Positions 1-5,995 of a stretch of 7,392 bases of DNA are shown here, one piece after another. A model generated the notes under the pieces. It saw nothing but the letters and a program-made list of their open reading frames with translations. It was not told the DNA's origin and made no database searches. A program made the position numbers and the translations under genes. Location of the stretch: assembly GCA_023145555.1 (NCBI GenBank), contig JAGLDO010000025.1, positions 1 to 7,392 of the forward strand, in the 5' to 3' direction. Source of the DNA: Bacteroidales bacterium. GTDB lineage: Bacteria > Bacteroidota > Bacteroidia > Bacteroidales > B39-G9. The first letter of the stretch is position 1. Every line of letters begins with the position of its first letter.

Positions 1-622
1 TATTTTTTTCTTTGCCAATTGTTGTTTGTTCACCATGTCCTGAATACACAATAACATCGTTGGGTAAAACAAACAATTTATTTCTAATCCCTTCTATTAA
101 TGTGTCGTAATCACCTAACGGCAAATCTGTTCGTCCAATACTTCCTTTAAAAAGAACATCTCCTGCAAATATAAAATGTTGTTTCTCATTATAAAAAACT
201 ATGCTCCCCGGCGAATGACCAGGCACATGAATAACTTTTAATTCTGAGTTACCAAATTTCACAATATCATTATCTGATAAATAAACGCCCACTTTGGGAA
301 GCTCTTCATTTAAAGACATCCCAAGACTTGTTGCAAAAAAAGCTGCTTGTTGAAGCAAAAAATCATCTTGTTTATGAGCTTGCGGTAATAAATTATATTT
401 CTCAAACAACAATGTGTTTCCAAAAATATGGTCAATGTGCAAATGAGTATTTAAAACTTTAACCGGGTTTAAGTTATTTTGTTCTAAGAAGCTTATTAAT
501 TCTTGTTTCTCTATATCAGAATAACATCCTGCATCAATAACAACACACTCATTTGTTTCATCGTAAACCACATACGTGTTAACCTGAATAGGATTAAATA
601 CAAACCTTTTTATTTTTATCAT
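1..622 (-). CDS. MBL-fold metal-dependent hydrolase, glyoxalase II-like (3' end cut by window)
   Basis: An open frame reads from ATG at 620-622 to the window edge, giving 207 codons with no stop. Only the last few residues should be missing, since the family is usually about 210-215 aa. All metallo-beta-lactamase metal motifs are visible: THLHIDH at residues 59-65 (the THxHxDH signature), PGHSPGS with His136, AGDVLF with Asp155, and YSGHGEQTTIG with His196. Residues 159-174 (KGSIGRTDLPLGDYDT) are typical of the short, stand-alone glyoxalase II-like group (YcbL-like), which hydrolyses thioesters such as S-lactoylglutathione or related substrates. The real substrate cannot be told from sequence. 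No signal peptide is seen, so it is probably cytoplasmic. Its upstream region consists of AACTTT-type repeats reaching to the start codon, and beyond them the palindromic element. I see no convincing TAnnTTTG promoter there, so it may be read through from the upstream regulator gene. Family certain, substrate uncertain. Confidence 0.93.
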   Translation of the reverse strand, partial: MIKIKRFVFNPIQVNTYVVYDETNECVVIDAGCYSDIEKQELISFLEQNNLNPVKVLNTHLHIDHIFGNTLLFEKYNLLPQAHKQDDFLLQQAAFFATSLGMSLNEELPKVGVYLSDNDIVKFGNSELKVIHVPGHSPGSIVFYNEKQHFIFAGDVLFKGSIGRTDLPLGDYDTLIEGIRNKLFVLPNDVIVYSGHGEQTTIGKEKN

Positions 623-648
623 AACTAACTTTTTAACTTTACAACTTT
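623..648. repeat. Degenerate 8-bp tandem repeat, left block
   Basis: On the plus strand the units run AACT, AACTTTTT, AACTTTAC, AACTTT, ending where the palindromic element begins. The units match those of the right block at 780-855, so the palindromic element appears to sit inside one longer repeat run. The block directly abuts the start codon (620-622, minus strand) of the hydrolase and so forms its immediate 5' leader. Confidence 0.7.
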
Positions 649-780
649 GAGTCCACTCCGAAAAGGCTTCATAGCCGTCATTGCGAAGGCAAAACCCGAA
701 GCAATCTGTTGATAATCAACATGTAGGGATTGCTTCACTATCGTTCGCAATGACGAAAAACACTTCTCGGAGTGGTCTCA
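648..780. repeat. Nested palindromic element, MITE/REP-like, non-coding
   Basis: Four sets of inverted arms are arranged symmetrically. The outermost arms are TGAGTCCACTCCGAAAAG (648-665) against CTTCTCGGAGTGGTCTCA (763-780), with two mismatches. Next come CGTCATTGCGAA (676-687) and TTCGCAATGACG (744-755), a perfect 12 bp, then GAAGCAATC (698-706) and GATTGCTTC (728-736), a perfect 9 bp. At the centre is TGTTGAT-A-ATCAACA (707-721). GC content is visibly higher than in the surroundings and there is no open frame or transposase. I recall GTCATTGCGA...GAAGCAATC palindromes as widespread dispersed repeats in unrelated bacteria, but cannot search for copies here. It probably moves in trans, or is a fossil. 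In the RNA from the minus-strand genes it would fold into a long hairpin, so it could also act as a transcription or mRNA-stability barrier between the regulator and the hydrolase. Confidence 0.82.
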
Positions 781-855
781 ACTTTACAAACTTTTAACTT
801 TACAAACTTTATGAACTTTACGAATTTTACAAACTTTATAACTCTATGAACTCTT
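780..855. repeat. Degenerate 8-9 bp tandem repeat, right block, running into the regulator's 3' end
   Basis: Read on the plus strand, nine consecutive units fit the pattern (g/a)AACTTTAy: AACTTTAC, AAACTTTT, AACTTTAC, AAACTTTAT, GAACTTTAC, GAATTTTAC, AAACTTTAT, AACTCTAT, GAACTCTT. The last two units overlap the stop codon and the last three codons of the LuxR-type gene, so that gene's end is built of repeat sequence. Related units form the block at 623-648. Confidence 0.75.
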
Positions 856-1437
856 AATATCAATAATCTTATTCAAAACAGCATAAATTGTAAGCCCTGA
901 AACTGTATGAATATCTAATTTTTTTGTAATATTTTTCCTGTGGGAAACAACTGTATGAATACTAATAAAAAGCTTATCAGCAACTTCTTTATTGGTGAAT
1001 CCAAGTGCAATATAACGCAAGACATCTTTTTCTCTGTTAGACAAAATAGAATTATTTATACTAATATTTTCAGATTCTAAAAATGGTGTTGCTATATCTT
1101 TAATTTGTCCAACAATACTGCTTTTGGATTCATTAATATCTATATAAAAATCTGTTTCTTTAAAAAAATCATTATCAGTATTTCTATCAACTAGTTTTAT
1201 GATTTTAGTTTTTCGTTTCTCAATCAATAAATTAAGATTGATTATGTTTAATGATTTATAAAATTCAAAATTAATAATCACAAAATCAGGAGTAAGTTTA
1301 TCAATTGCTTTAAACAAATTTATTTCATTTTCTACTTCTTTTACTACTTCAAAGTTGGGTAATTCTTCAATAGTAGAAACAAGTCCCCGGCGAACAATAA
1401 ATGATTTATTTGCAATAATAAATGTAAGCTTACTCAT
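844..1437 (-). CDS. LuxR-type transcriptional regulator with a degenerate (pseudo-)receiver domain
   Basis: A 197-aa protein with the two-domain build of NarL/FixJ response regulators. Residues about 4-118 follow the receiver fold: the N-terminal IIANKSFIVRRGLV corresponds to the usual IADDHPLVREGL, and TPDFVIINFEF (49-59) to PDVVLLDxxM. The key acidic residues are gone: the DD pair is Asn10-Lys11, the phosphoacceptor Asp is Asn56, and the conserved Lys is not evident near 98-103. Residues about 132-190 are a good LuxR/GerE helix-turn-helix (SNREKDVLRYIALG, then TNKEVADKLFIS and HTVVSHRKNI). DNA binding is therefore likely, but classical phosphorylation is not. The start ATG lies inside the end of the hemerythrin-like gene in an 8-nt overlap, ATGAGTAA, so the two are translationally coupled. 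Inference: it transmits a signal from that diiron partner or binds a ligand directly. The C-terminal tail is formed by an invading tandem repeat. Confidence 0.92.
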   Translation of the reverse strand: MSKLTFIIANKSFIVRRGLVSTIEELPNFEVVKEVENEINLFKAIDKLTPDFVIINFEFYKSLNIINLNLLIEKRKTKIIKLVDRNTDNDFFKETDFYIDINESKSSIVGQIKDIATPFLESENISINNSILSNREKDVLRYIALGFTNKEVADKLFISIHTVVSHRKNITKKLDIHTVSGLTIYAVLNKIIDIKSS

Positions 1438-2188
1438 CGGAACTATTTTGTTTATCTATTGAAAAATGAGAAAATAAAAACTTTTCCATTTCAAGAATTT
1501 TGGGTGCCATAACTTTTTCTTCTATCCTCGAATGGTCATTAATATCATTTTCTAACTGAAAAAGTTTTGCCAATACCTTATTTCTATATTTATAATCAGA
1601 TGTTGGTGGCAAGTATTTAATTATTAAATTCTTTAAATCCAAAAGCTTTTCTTCAATATTTGAATGCTCATTCAAGTATTCATTTATCGAATAATTTTTC
1701 ATTTGCGCAACAAGCTTTTTACTTATTTTTTTTGTTTCATAAGCATTTTCAATATTTAAAACATAAGGATAAACAACATCCTCTTCCCTCTTTATATGTA
1801 TTAATAATTCATTTTTGTATTCATCAAAAAAATTCAACAATAACTTAACATTGTCTTTTTGCTGGAAACAATTTTGATACAAATTAGTTATTAAACAATT
1901 TATTTCAGGTACTATTTGATCTATATAAAATTTATGCGTTTTTCTTAAATATCGTACTATTGAATGTATTGAAAAATTATTATGTTGAACATCAGTAATA
2001 TAATTTTCATTAGAATATGAGTTTACAATATCAAGAAAAAAATAAGTGTTAACATTATATTCATTACAAATCTCTTCAACAGACTTGTCACCAAAGCCAA
2101 GAGGTATTCCAAACCGACTAATTATAGACAACAGCAAATAATTCTTGTGAATTAAATCTGCCATTTTCATGTCTTTAGTAAATGTCAT
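1430..2188 (-). CDS. Hemerythrin-like diiron protein, RIC/YtfE/ScdA-related
   Basis: A 252-aa soluble protein. Residues about 7-65 resemble the ScdA_N/DUF542 domain (MADLIHKNY...RFGIPLGFGDKSVEEIC), and about 75-235 form a hemerythrin four-helix domain. Every expected diiron ligand is present: His85 (KTHKFY), His131 and Glu135 (HIKREED), His175 (NEHSNIEE), and His219 and Glu223 (DHSRIEEKVMAP). From memory of E. coli YtfE these match His84, His129, Glu133, His160, His204 and Glu208. RIC proteins repair iron-sulfur clusters damaged by NO or peroxide. However, the Cys-Cys of the usual CCGG turn is replaced by LGFG, so a sensing or O2/NO-binding role is as likely as repair. The start at 2186-2188 fits the family N-terminus; Met7 and Met9 are alternatives. 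It lies 15 nt after the lipoprotein gene and overlaps the LuxR-type gene by 8 nt, so the pair is one functional unit. Confidence 0.92.
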   Translation of the reverse strand: MTFTKDMKMADLIHKNYLLLSIISRFGIPLGFGDKSVEEICNEYNVNTYFFLDIVNSYSNENYITDVQHNNFSIHSIVRYLRKTHKFYIDQIVPEINCLITNLYQNCFQQKDNVKLLLNFFDEYKNELLIHIKREEDVVYPYVLNIENAYETKKISKKLVAQMKNYSINEYLNEHSNIEEKLLDLKNLIIKYLPPTSDYKYRNKVLAKLFQLENDINDHSRIEEKVMAPKILEMEKFLFSHFSIDKQNSSDE

Positions 2189-2203
2189 AACTTTAAAAAT
2201 TTA

Positions 2204-2725
2204 TTATTCAAAAACTATATCAGATGTTGAATCAATATTACTCTGGTTCAATGCTCTGTCCACAATATAATATTCATACATTATAGTATCATAATTAAAC
2301 AAAGTGTCGTTTTCTTGAGAGATTGCATACTCATATTTAACTTTAACATCAGCCTTTAATGTTTTGTTTTGTCCTTGTGGTTCAATGTATGGAATTGTAT
2401 AATTTGAAACAGAAATATTTGCAACCTCCTTATATTCACCATTTTCTTTCACATACAAAGTTGAAAAGAAATTGTTTTTATATTTACCAATATATGGAGC
2501 AACTGTATCAATTTGTCTTAATCCAATATCACCATCACCGTCAATAAATGTAAATACTAATTCAACTGCTTTTGTTTTATTTCCTAATAAGTCAACAGAA
2601 TTTTGAGCAGTATAACTTTTAAAATGAACTTCAGGAATATTGGAATAAGACTGTATTTTTTTACAAGACATCATTATAACCACTATTAATATACTAAATA
2701 TTAATAAATTACAATTTTTTTTCAT
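2204..2725 (-). CDS. Small lipoprotein with DGDGDIG motif, function unknown
   Basis: A 173-aa protein with a lipoprotein signal: Lys2-Lys3, a hydrophobic stretch at 7-18, then MMSC with the lipidated Cys at 21, followed by Lys-Lys. The mature part holds FTFIDGDGDIGLRQIDT (58-74), an Asp-rich turn seen in many Bacteroidota surface lipoproteins that may bind calcium, in an otherwise beta-rich sequence. I do not recognise a specific family or activity. It should be anchored in the cell envelope. It precedes the hemerythrin-like gene by only 15 nt, so probably shares its transcript, although an envelope lipoprotein has no obvious link to a cytoplasmic diiron protein. A weak -7-like box on the minus strand (TAGTTTTT, 2750-2757) may drive it. 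It is otherwise 49 bp from the end of hepT. Confidence 0.85.
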   Translation of the reverse strand: MKKNCNLLIFSILIVVIMMSCKKIQSYSNIPEVHFKSYTAQNSVDLLGNKTKAVELVFTFIDGDGDIGLRQIDTVAPYIGKYKNNFFSTLYVKENGEYKEVANISVSNYTIPYIEPQGQNKTLKADVKVKYEYAISQENDTLFNYDTIMYEYYIVDRALNQSNIDSTSDIVFE

Positions 2726-2774
2726 CGTATTTATTTCTCATTAAAAACAAAAAACTACAGGATATATTTATAAA

Positions 2775-3119
2775 TTATTTTGAACTATTTAAAACAGTTT
2801 CTATTTGAATTTTAAATTCATTCAAATTTTCATTAATTATTTTCCACAGTATTTGATAATCTACACCAAAATAAGCATGTATTAATCTATTTCTTAAGCC
2901 GATAATTTGTCGCCACACAACTGAATTATGTTTTAATATAAATTCATTTGGTAAGCGATTAGCAGCTTCTCCAATAATTTCAAAATTTCTGATAACAGCA
3001 TCAATAGTTTTTTCATCATTAATAAAATCATTATATTCCATACCTGCTGTGTATTGAAATATTTTAACGCAAGCTTCAAAAATATCTTCTAACAAAAGCC
3101 GACTATTACGTTTAGACAT
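2775..3119 (-). CDS. hepT: HepT-like HEPN toxin (DUF86) of a MntA-HepT module
   Basis: A 114-aa all-helical HEPN protein. The DUF86 signature is intact: IGLRNRLIHAYFGVD contains the RX4HXY catalytic motif with Arg76, His81 and Tyr83, and NFEIIGEAANRLP upstream is also typical. In known MntA-HepT pairs HepT is an RNase toxin, and the antitoxin silences it by adding AMP to the motif tyrosine. The frame is open upstream to 3167, but I chose ATG at 3117-3119 because it begins the family-typical SKRNSRLLLEDIFEA sequence and overlaps the mntA stop by 8 nt (ATGTCTAA). The extra 16 residues of the longer version would lie entirely over mntA coding sequence and look like frame-shadow. All catalytic residues are present, so the toxin is probably functional. 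Confidence 0.93.
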   Translation of the reverse strand: MSKRNSRLLLEDIFEACVKIFQYTAGMEYNDFINDEKTIDAVIRNFEIIGEAANRLPNEFILKHNSVVWRQIIGLRNRLIHAYFGVDYQILWKIINENLNEFKIQIETVLNSSK

Positions 3120-3402
3120 ATTGCAACTCATTTTTAATTTGAGAAAAATATTTTGGTTTAATAGCATTACGAGAGACCAAATCTACTTTATTCTGTAAAA
3201 TTTTTTCTAATTCATCAGCTAAATCAATAAATTCAATACCAATCGGCTCTGAAAAATCCACCAAAATATCAATATCGCTTTCATCGTTATTTTCTCCTCG
3301 ACTGACAGAACCAAAAATTGCCAAATATTTAATATGATATTTTGCTTGCAGAAAAGATTTTTTTTGTTCAATTTGTTGCTTTATATATTCTAATGTTTTC
3401 AT
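3112..3402 (-). CDS. mntA: MntA-like minimal nucleotidyltransferase antitoxin
   Basis: A 96-aa protein, the usual size for minimal nucleotidyltransferases of the pol-beta superfamily. The catalytic signature is complete: FGSVSRGENNDESDIDILVDF places Gly31-Ser32 and the metal-binding pair Asp43 and Asp45, and NKVDLVS supplies the third acid, Asp74. In characterised pairs MntA uses ATP to AMPylate HepT and so neutralises it. It lies first, ahead of the toxin, with an 8-nt overlap that couples translation and keeps antitoxin ahead of toxin. A -7-like box (CAAATATA on the plus strand, 3438-3445) lies about 35 nt upstream of the ATG. The module is next to ordinary chromosomal genes and nothing marks a mobile island around it. 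Confidence 0.93.
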   Translation of the reverse strand: MKTLEYIKQQIEQKKSFLQAKYHIKYLAIFGSVSRGENNDESDIDILVDFSEPIGIEFIDLADELEKILQNKVDLVSRNAIKPKYFSQIKNELQYV

Positions 3403-3437
3403 TATATACTCAATAAAAATAATTATTAATATTTATA

Positions 3438-3445
3438 CAAATATA
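3438..3445 (-). promoter_or_regulatory. Candidate -7 box for mntA-hepT
   Basis: On the minus strand this reads TATATTTG, an exact match to the Bacteroidota -7 consensus TAnnTTTG, 35 nt before the mntA start codon. No well-spaced TTTG at -33 is seen; the nearest, at 3472-3475, is about 26 nt away rather than about 20. Divergent from the plus-strand promoter at 3551. Confidence 0.45.
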
Positions 3446-3550
3446 CAAAAAACTTATTTCTTTTGCTCATACAAATAGTATGTCTAAATTTGGTTTTATT
3501 GAAACTATTCTTTTTTGATTGAAATTTTATTATACAATTTTTCAAATTTA

Positions 3551-3565
3551 TATATTTGCAAATAT
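3551..3565 (+). promoter_or_regulatory. Candidate -7 box and 14-bp palindrome before the inositol-monophosphatase gene
   Basis: TATATTTG (3551-3558) exactly matches the Bacteroidota -7 consensus TAnnTTTG. It overlaps a perfect 14-bp palindrome, ATATTTGCAAATAT (3552-3565). A start site a few bases downstream would give a leader of roughly 15-25 nt to either ATG of the gene. The -33 box is not clear. Part of the sequence (TATTTGCAAAT) recurs before the next gene at 4426-4436. Confidence 0.5.
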
Positions 3566-3578
3566 TATATAAAAAAAT

Positions 3579-4382
3579 ATGTCCATTATGAATTTAAAAG
3601 ACCTCACTCAACAAACTCGAGAAATTGCAGTAACAGTAGGTGATTTCATTCGAGAACAAAAAAATAATATTTCTCCAACAATTATCGAAAAAAAAGGCAT
3701 ACACGATTTTGTGACTTATGTAGATAAAACTGCTGAAAAAAAAATTGTCGAAGATTTATCAAAAATATTACCCGAAGCAGGTTTTATTACTGAAGAAAAA
3801 ACTTCAACAAAAAAAGGAGATATTTATAATTGGATAATTGACCCATTAGACGGCACAACAAACTATATTCACAAACTTTCTCCTTTTGCTGTAAGCATAG
3901 CATTAATGGAAAAAGATGAAATTATTCTCGGAGTTGTTTACGAGATTAGTTTAGATGAATGTTTTTATGCTTATAAAGGCAGCAAAGCATTTTTAAATGA
4001 CGAAGAAATATCTGTTACCAAATCAAAAAAAGTTGACGACTCTCTTATTGCAACCGGTTTCCCATATTATGATTATGACAAAATGGAACCATTTATGCAA
4101 ACTTTAGATTTCTTTATGAAAAACTCTCATGGCTTAAGACGTTTAGGTTCGGCTGCAACCGACTTAGTTTATGTTGCCTGTGGCAGATTTGATGCTTTTT
4201 ACGAGTATAGCCTCCATGCTTGGGACGTTGCTGCAGGAGCATTTATTGTTAAACAAGCAGGTGGAAAAGTTTGTGATTTTAACGGAGAAGATAATTACCT
4301 TTTCGGAAAAGAAATAATAGCATCAAACATCTTGATTTACAACGAATTTCTAAGCATAATAAAAAAATATATGTCAAAATAA
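3579..4382 (+). CDS. Inositol monophosphatase family protein (SuhB-like)
   Basis: A 267-aa cytoplasmic enzyme of the usual family length (about 260-270). The Mg-dependent phosphatase signatures are all present: GIHDFVTYVD (40-49), the metal-binding Glu in ITEEK (Glu72), WIIDPLDGTTNY (85-96, with Asp88 and Asp91, the classic DPxDGTTN motif) and HAWDVAAGAFIVKQAGG (213-229, with Asp216). It should hydrolyse inositol-1-phosphate or a related sugar or nucleotide phosphate; the DPLDGTTN and WDVAAG context favours the SuhB/IMPase branch over CysQ, but the exact substrate is open. Two starts are possible: ATG at 3579 and ATG at 3588 (MNLKDLT...). The second fits the family N-terminus equally well, and the -7 box at 3551-3558 suits both. 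It opens the plus-strand half of the window, with 80 nt to the next gene. Confidence 0.94.
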   Translation: MSIMNLKDLTQQTREIAVTVGDFIREQKNNISPTIIEKKGIHDFVTYVDKTAEKKIVEDLSKILPEAGFITEEKTSTKKGDIYNWIIDPLDGTTNYIHKLSPFAVSIALMEKDEIILGVVYEISLDECFYAYKGSKAFLNDEEISVTKSKKVDDSLIATGFPYYDYDKMEPFMQTLDFFMKNSHGLRRLGSAATDLVYVACGRFDAFYEYSLHAWDVAAGAFIVKQAGGKVCDFNGEDNYLFGKEIIASNILIYNEFLSIIKKYMSK

Positions 4383-4403
4383 CCTTTTGTAATCAATAAA
4401 TAT

Positions 4404-4436
4404 TTTGTAATTTTATCTCAAATTTTATTTGCAAAT
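4404..4436 (+). promoter_or_regulatory. Candidate promoter for the GWxTD gene
   Basis: TTTATTTG (4424-4431) matches the Bacteroidota -7 box at seven of eight positions counting the free ones. A TTTG at 4404-4407 lies 16 nt upstream, somewhat closer than usual for the -33 box. The -7 part overlaps TATTTGCAAAT (4426-4436), the same 11-mer that precedes the inositol-monophosphatase gene. The GTG start lies 26 nt further on. Confidence 0.35.
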
Positions 4437-4462
4437 TTTTCGTTAAACTAAACCTTCTTATT

Positions 4463-5926
4463 GTGAAAAAAATATTATTTGTTTTAATTAGTTTATTTGT
4501 TACAACTACTGTTTTCTCTAATGATAACTTATCAGCATATTTCAGCTATGCTCCATTTTATTCTGAACAAAACGGCACATATATTGAAACTAACATTGCC
4601 GTTGTAGGCAATTCTGTTGTATTCAAAAAAAACAAAAACGATATGTATCAGGCATCGATACAAATAACTATGCTGTTTAAAAATGGTGATGATATCAAAG
4701 AATTCAGAAAATACAACCTTTTTAGTCCCGAAGTTGAAGATACTGTAGAAAACTTTCCAAATTTTGTTGACTTACAGCGCATCACAATACCAAAAGGTAA
4801 TTATAACTTCGAGCTAATTATTTCTGACAACTACAACGACAGCACTCAAAATTTTACTCTTTCAGATATAATTACTGTTGATTACATCGAAAACGAAATA
4901 TGTTTCTCCGGAATTGAGTTGATTGATAAATTCTCAAAAACAAAAAAACAAAACATGCTAAGTAAAAGTGGTTTTGATATTGTTCCTTATGTTTCAAATT
5001 TTTATCCCAACAATGTTGAAAAAATTGCTTTCTACACTGAAATATATAATGTAAATAAAGTCCTCGACGATTCAAGCGATTTCTTAATCAACTACTACAT
5101 CGAAACTTATCATTCAGGAAAAGCTCTACATGATTTCAATCGTTTTGAAAAACAAAAAGTAAGTAGTGTTAATATTCTTTTTAAAGAAATTCCTATAAAA
5201 AAACTTCCTTCTGGTAATTATAACTTAGTAGCTGAAGTTAGAGACAGAAATAACAATATCCTAAAAGCAAAAAAAATATTTTTCCAACGAAGCAATCCCG
5301 GAATTGAGTTAAGTCCTCTCGACATAGAATCAATTAATATAAACGGAACATTTGCTGATAAATTTAGCAACATAAACGTATTAGCCGATTATATTAGTTC
5401 TTTATGGTCAATATCTGATGCTACTGAACAAAAATTTATTAAAAATCAACTCAAATCGGCAAACATAAAATTAATGCAACAATTTTTCTTTAACTTTTGG
5501 TCAAAACGTAACACCACCTCACCCGAACAAGAATGGCTCATTTACAAAAAACAGGTTGATCTTGTAAACAAATCATACAGCACACAAATAAGAAGAGGTT
5601 ACGAAACCGACCGCGGAAGAGTATATCTGCAATATGGCACACCAAACTCAATATTCGAAAGCAAACACGAACCAAATGCTTATCCATACGAAATATGGCA
5701 TTATTACAAAATAGACAATCAAACAAATAAAAAGTTCGTTTTTTATAATTCAAATATTGTTGGCGATGATTTTGTTTTGCTTCACTCAGATGCTAAAGGT
5801 GAAATTATTAATAAGAATTGGAAACAAATTATTAACAAAAGAAACACTGTAATTAATGGAATAGAAAACCAAAATGACAAAAATCATTTTGGCGGACATT
5901 ACGACGAAGAATACAAAACTCATTAA
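4463..5926 (+). CDS. Secreted GWxTD-domain protein (GYETD variant), function unknown
   Basis: A 487-aa protein starting with GTG at 4463. Residues 1-19 (KKILFVLISLFVTTTVFS) form a clear signal peptide with likely cleavage after Ser19; there is no lipobox cysteine, so it is periplasmic or exported. The long middle part (about 25-330) is beta-rich and I recognise no domain in it. The C-terminal part carries the hallmarks of the GWxTD domain: NFWSKRNTTSPEQEW (344-358), then RGYETDRGRVYLQYGTPNSIF (378-398) and YPYEIWHYY, in the order seen in Bacteroidota GWxTD proteins. The name-giving Trp is Tyr380 here. The family's function is unknown; a role in the envelope is plausible from the signal peptide. 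A strong terminator at 5949-5982 ends the transcript, separating it from the acyltransferase gene. Confidence 0.88.
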   Translation: MKKILFVLISLFVTTTVFSNDNLSAYFSYAPFYSEQNGTYIETNIAVVGNSVVFKKNKNDMYQASIQITMLFKNGDDIKEFRKYNLFSPEVEDTVENFPNFVDLQRITIPKGNYNFELIISDNYNDSTQNFTLSDIITVDYIENEICFSGIELIDKFSKTKKQNMLSKSGFDIVPYVSNFYPNNVEKIAFYTEIYNVNKVLDDSSDFLINYYIETYHSGKALHDFNRFEKQKVSSVNILFKEIPIKKLPSGNYNLVAEVRDRNNNILKAKKIFFQRSNPGIELSPLDIESININGTFADKFSNINVLADYISSLWSISDATEQKFIKNQLKSANIKLMQQFFFNFWSKRNTTSPEQEWLIYKKQVDLVNKSYSTQIRRGYETDRGRVYLQYGTPNSIFESKHEPNAYPYEIWHYYKIDNQTNKKFVFYNSNIVGDDFVLLHSDAKGEIINKNWKQIINKRNTVINGIENQNDKNHFGGHYDEEYKTH

Positions 5927-5948
5927 TAATTATGAATTAATAGCTACT

Positions 5949-5982
5949 AATCGCTTATAAAAATTATAAGCGATTTTTATTT
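5949..5982 (+). terminator. Intrinsic terminator after the GWxTD gene
   Basis: A perfect 12-bp stem, AATCGCTTATAA (5949-5960) and TTATAAGCGATT (5964-5975), with a 3-nt AAA loop is followed by TTTATTT (5976-5982), so T is nearly continuous from 5974. There is no matching A-run upstream, so it works on the plus strand only. Its tail ends only 13 nt before the next start codon. Confidence 0.88.
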
Positions 5983-5995
5983 AAAAAAATTTTAA

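Noticed and set aside
648..780. CRISPR array or integron attC site
   Set aside because: Only one palindromic unit, no spacer-repeat series, no cas or integrase gene, and the nested arms do not fit attC.
844..1437. Conventional two-component response regulator
   Set aside because: The phosphoacceptor Asp and acidic pair are replaced, and no histidine kinase gene lies nearby in the window.
1660..1848. Short plus-strand open frame opposite the hemerythrin-like gene
   Set aside because: Low-complexity antisense of a well-supported gene, with no domain or start signal. The same holds for 2359-2547 (+), 4872-5075 (-) and 5538-5753 (-).
2726..2774. Strong promoter or terminator between hepT and the lipoprotein gene
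   Set aside because: Only a degenerate -7-like TAGTTTTT was found and no GC-containing hairpin with a T-run, so neither can be claimed.
3120..3167. A longer hepT with 16 extra N-terminal residues from ATG 3165-3167
   Set aside because: The extension lies wholly over mntA in another frame and does not resemble the family; the ATG at 3117-3119 gives the standard N-terminus and a typical 8-nt overlap.
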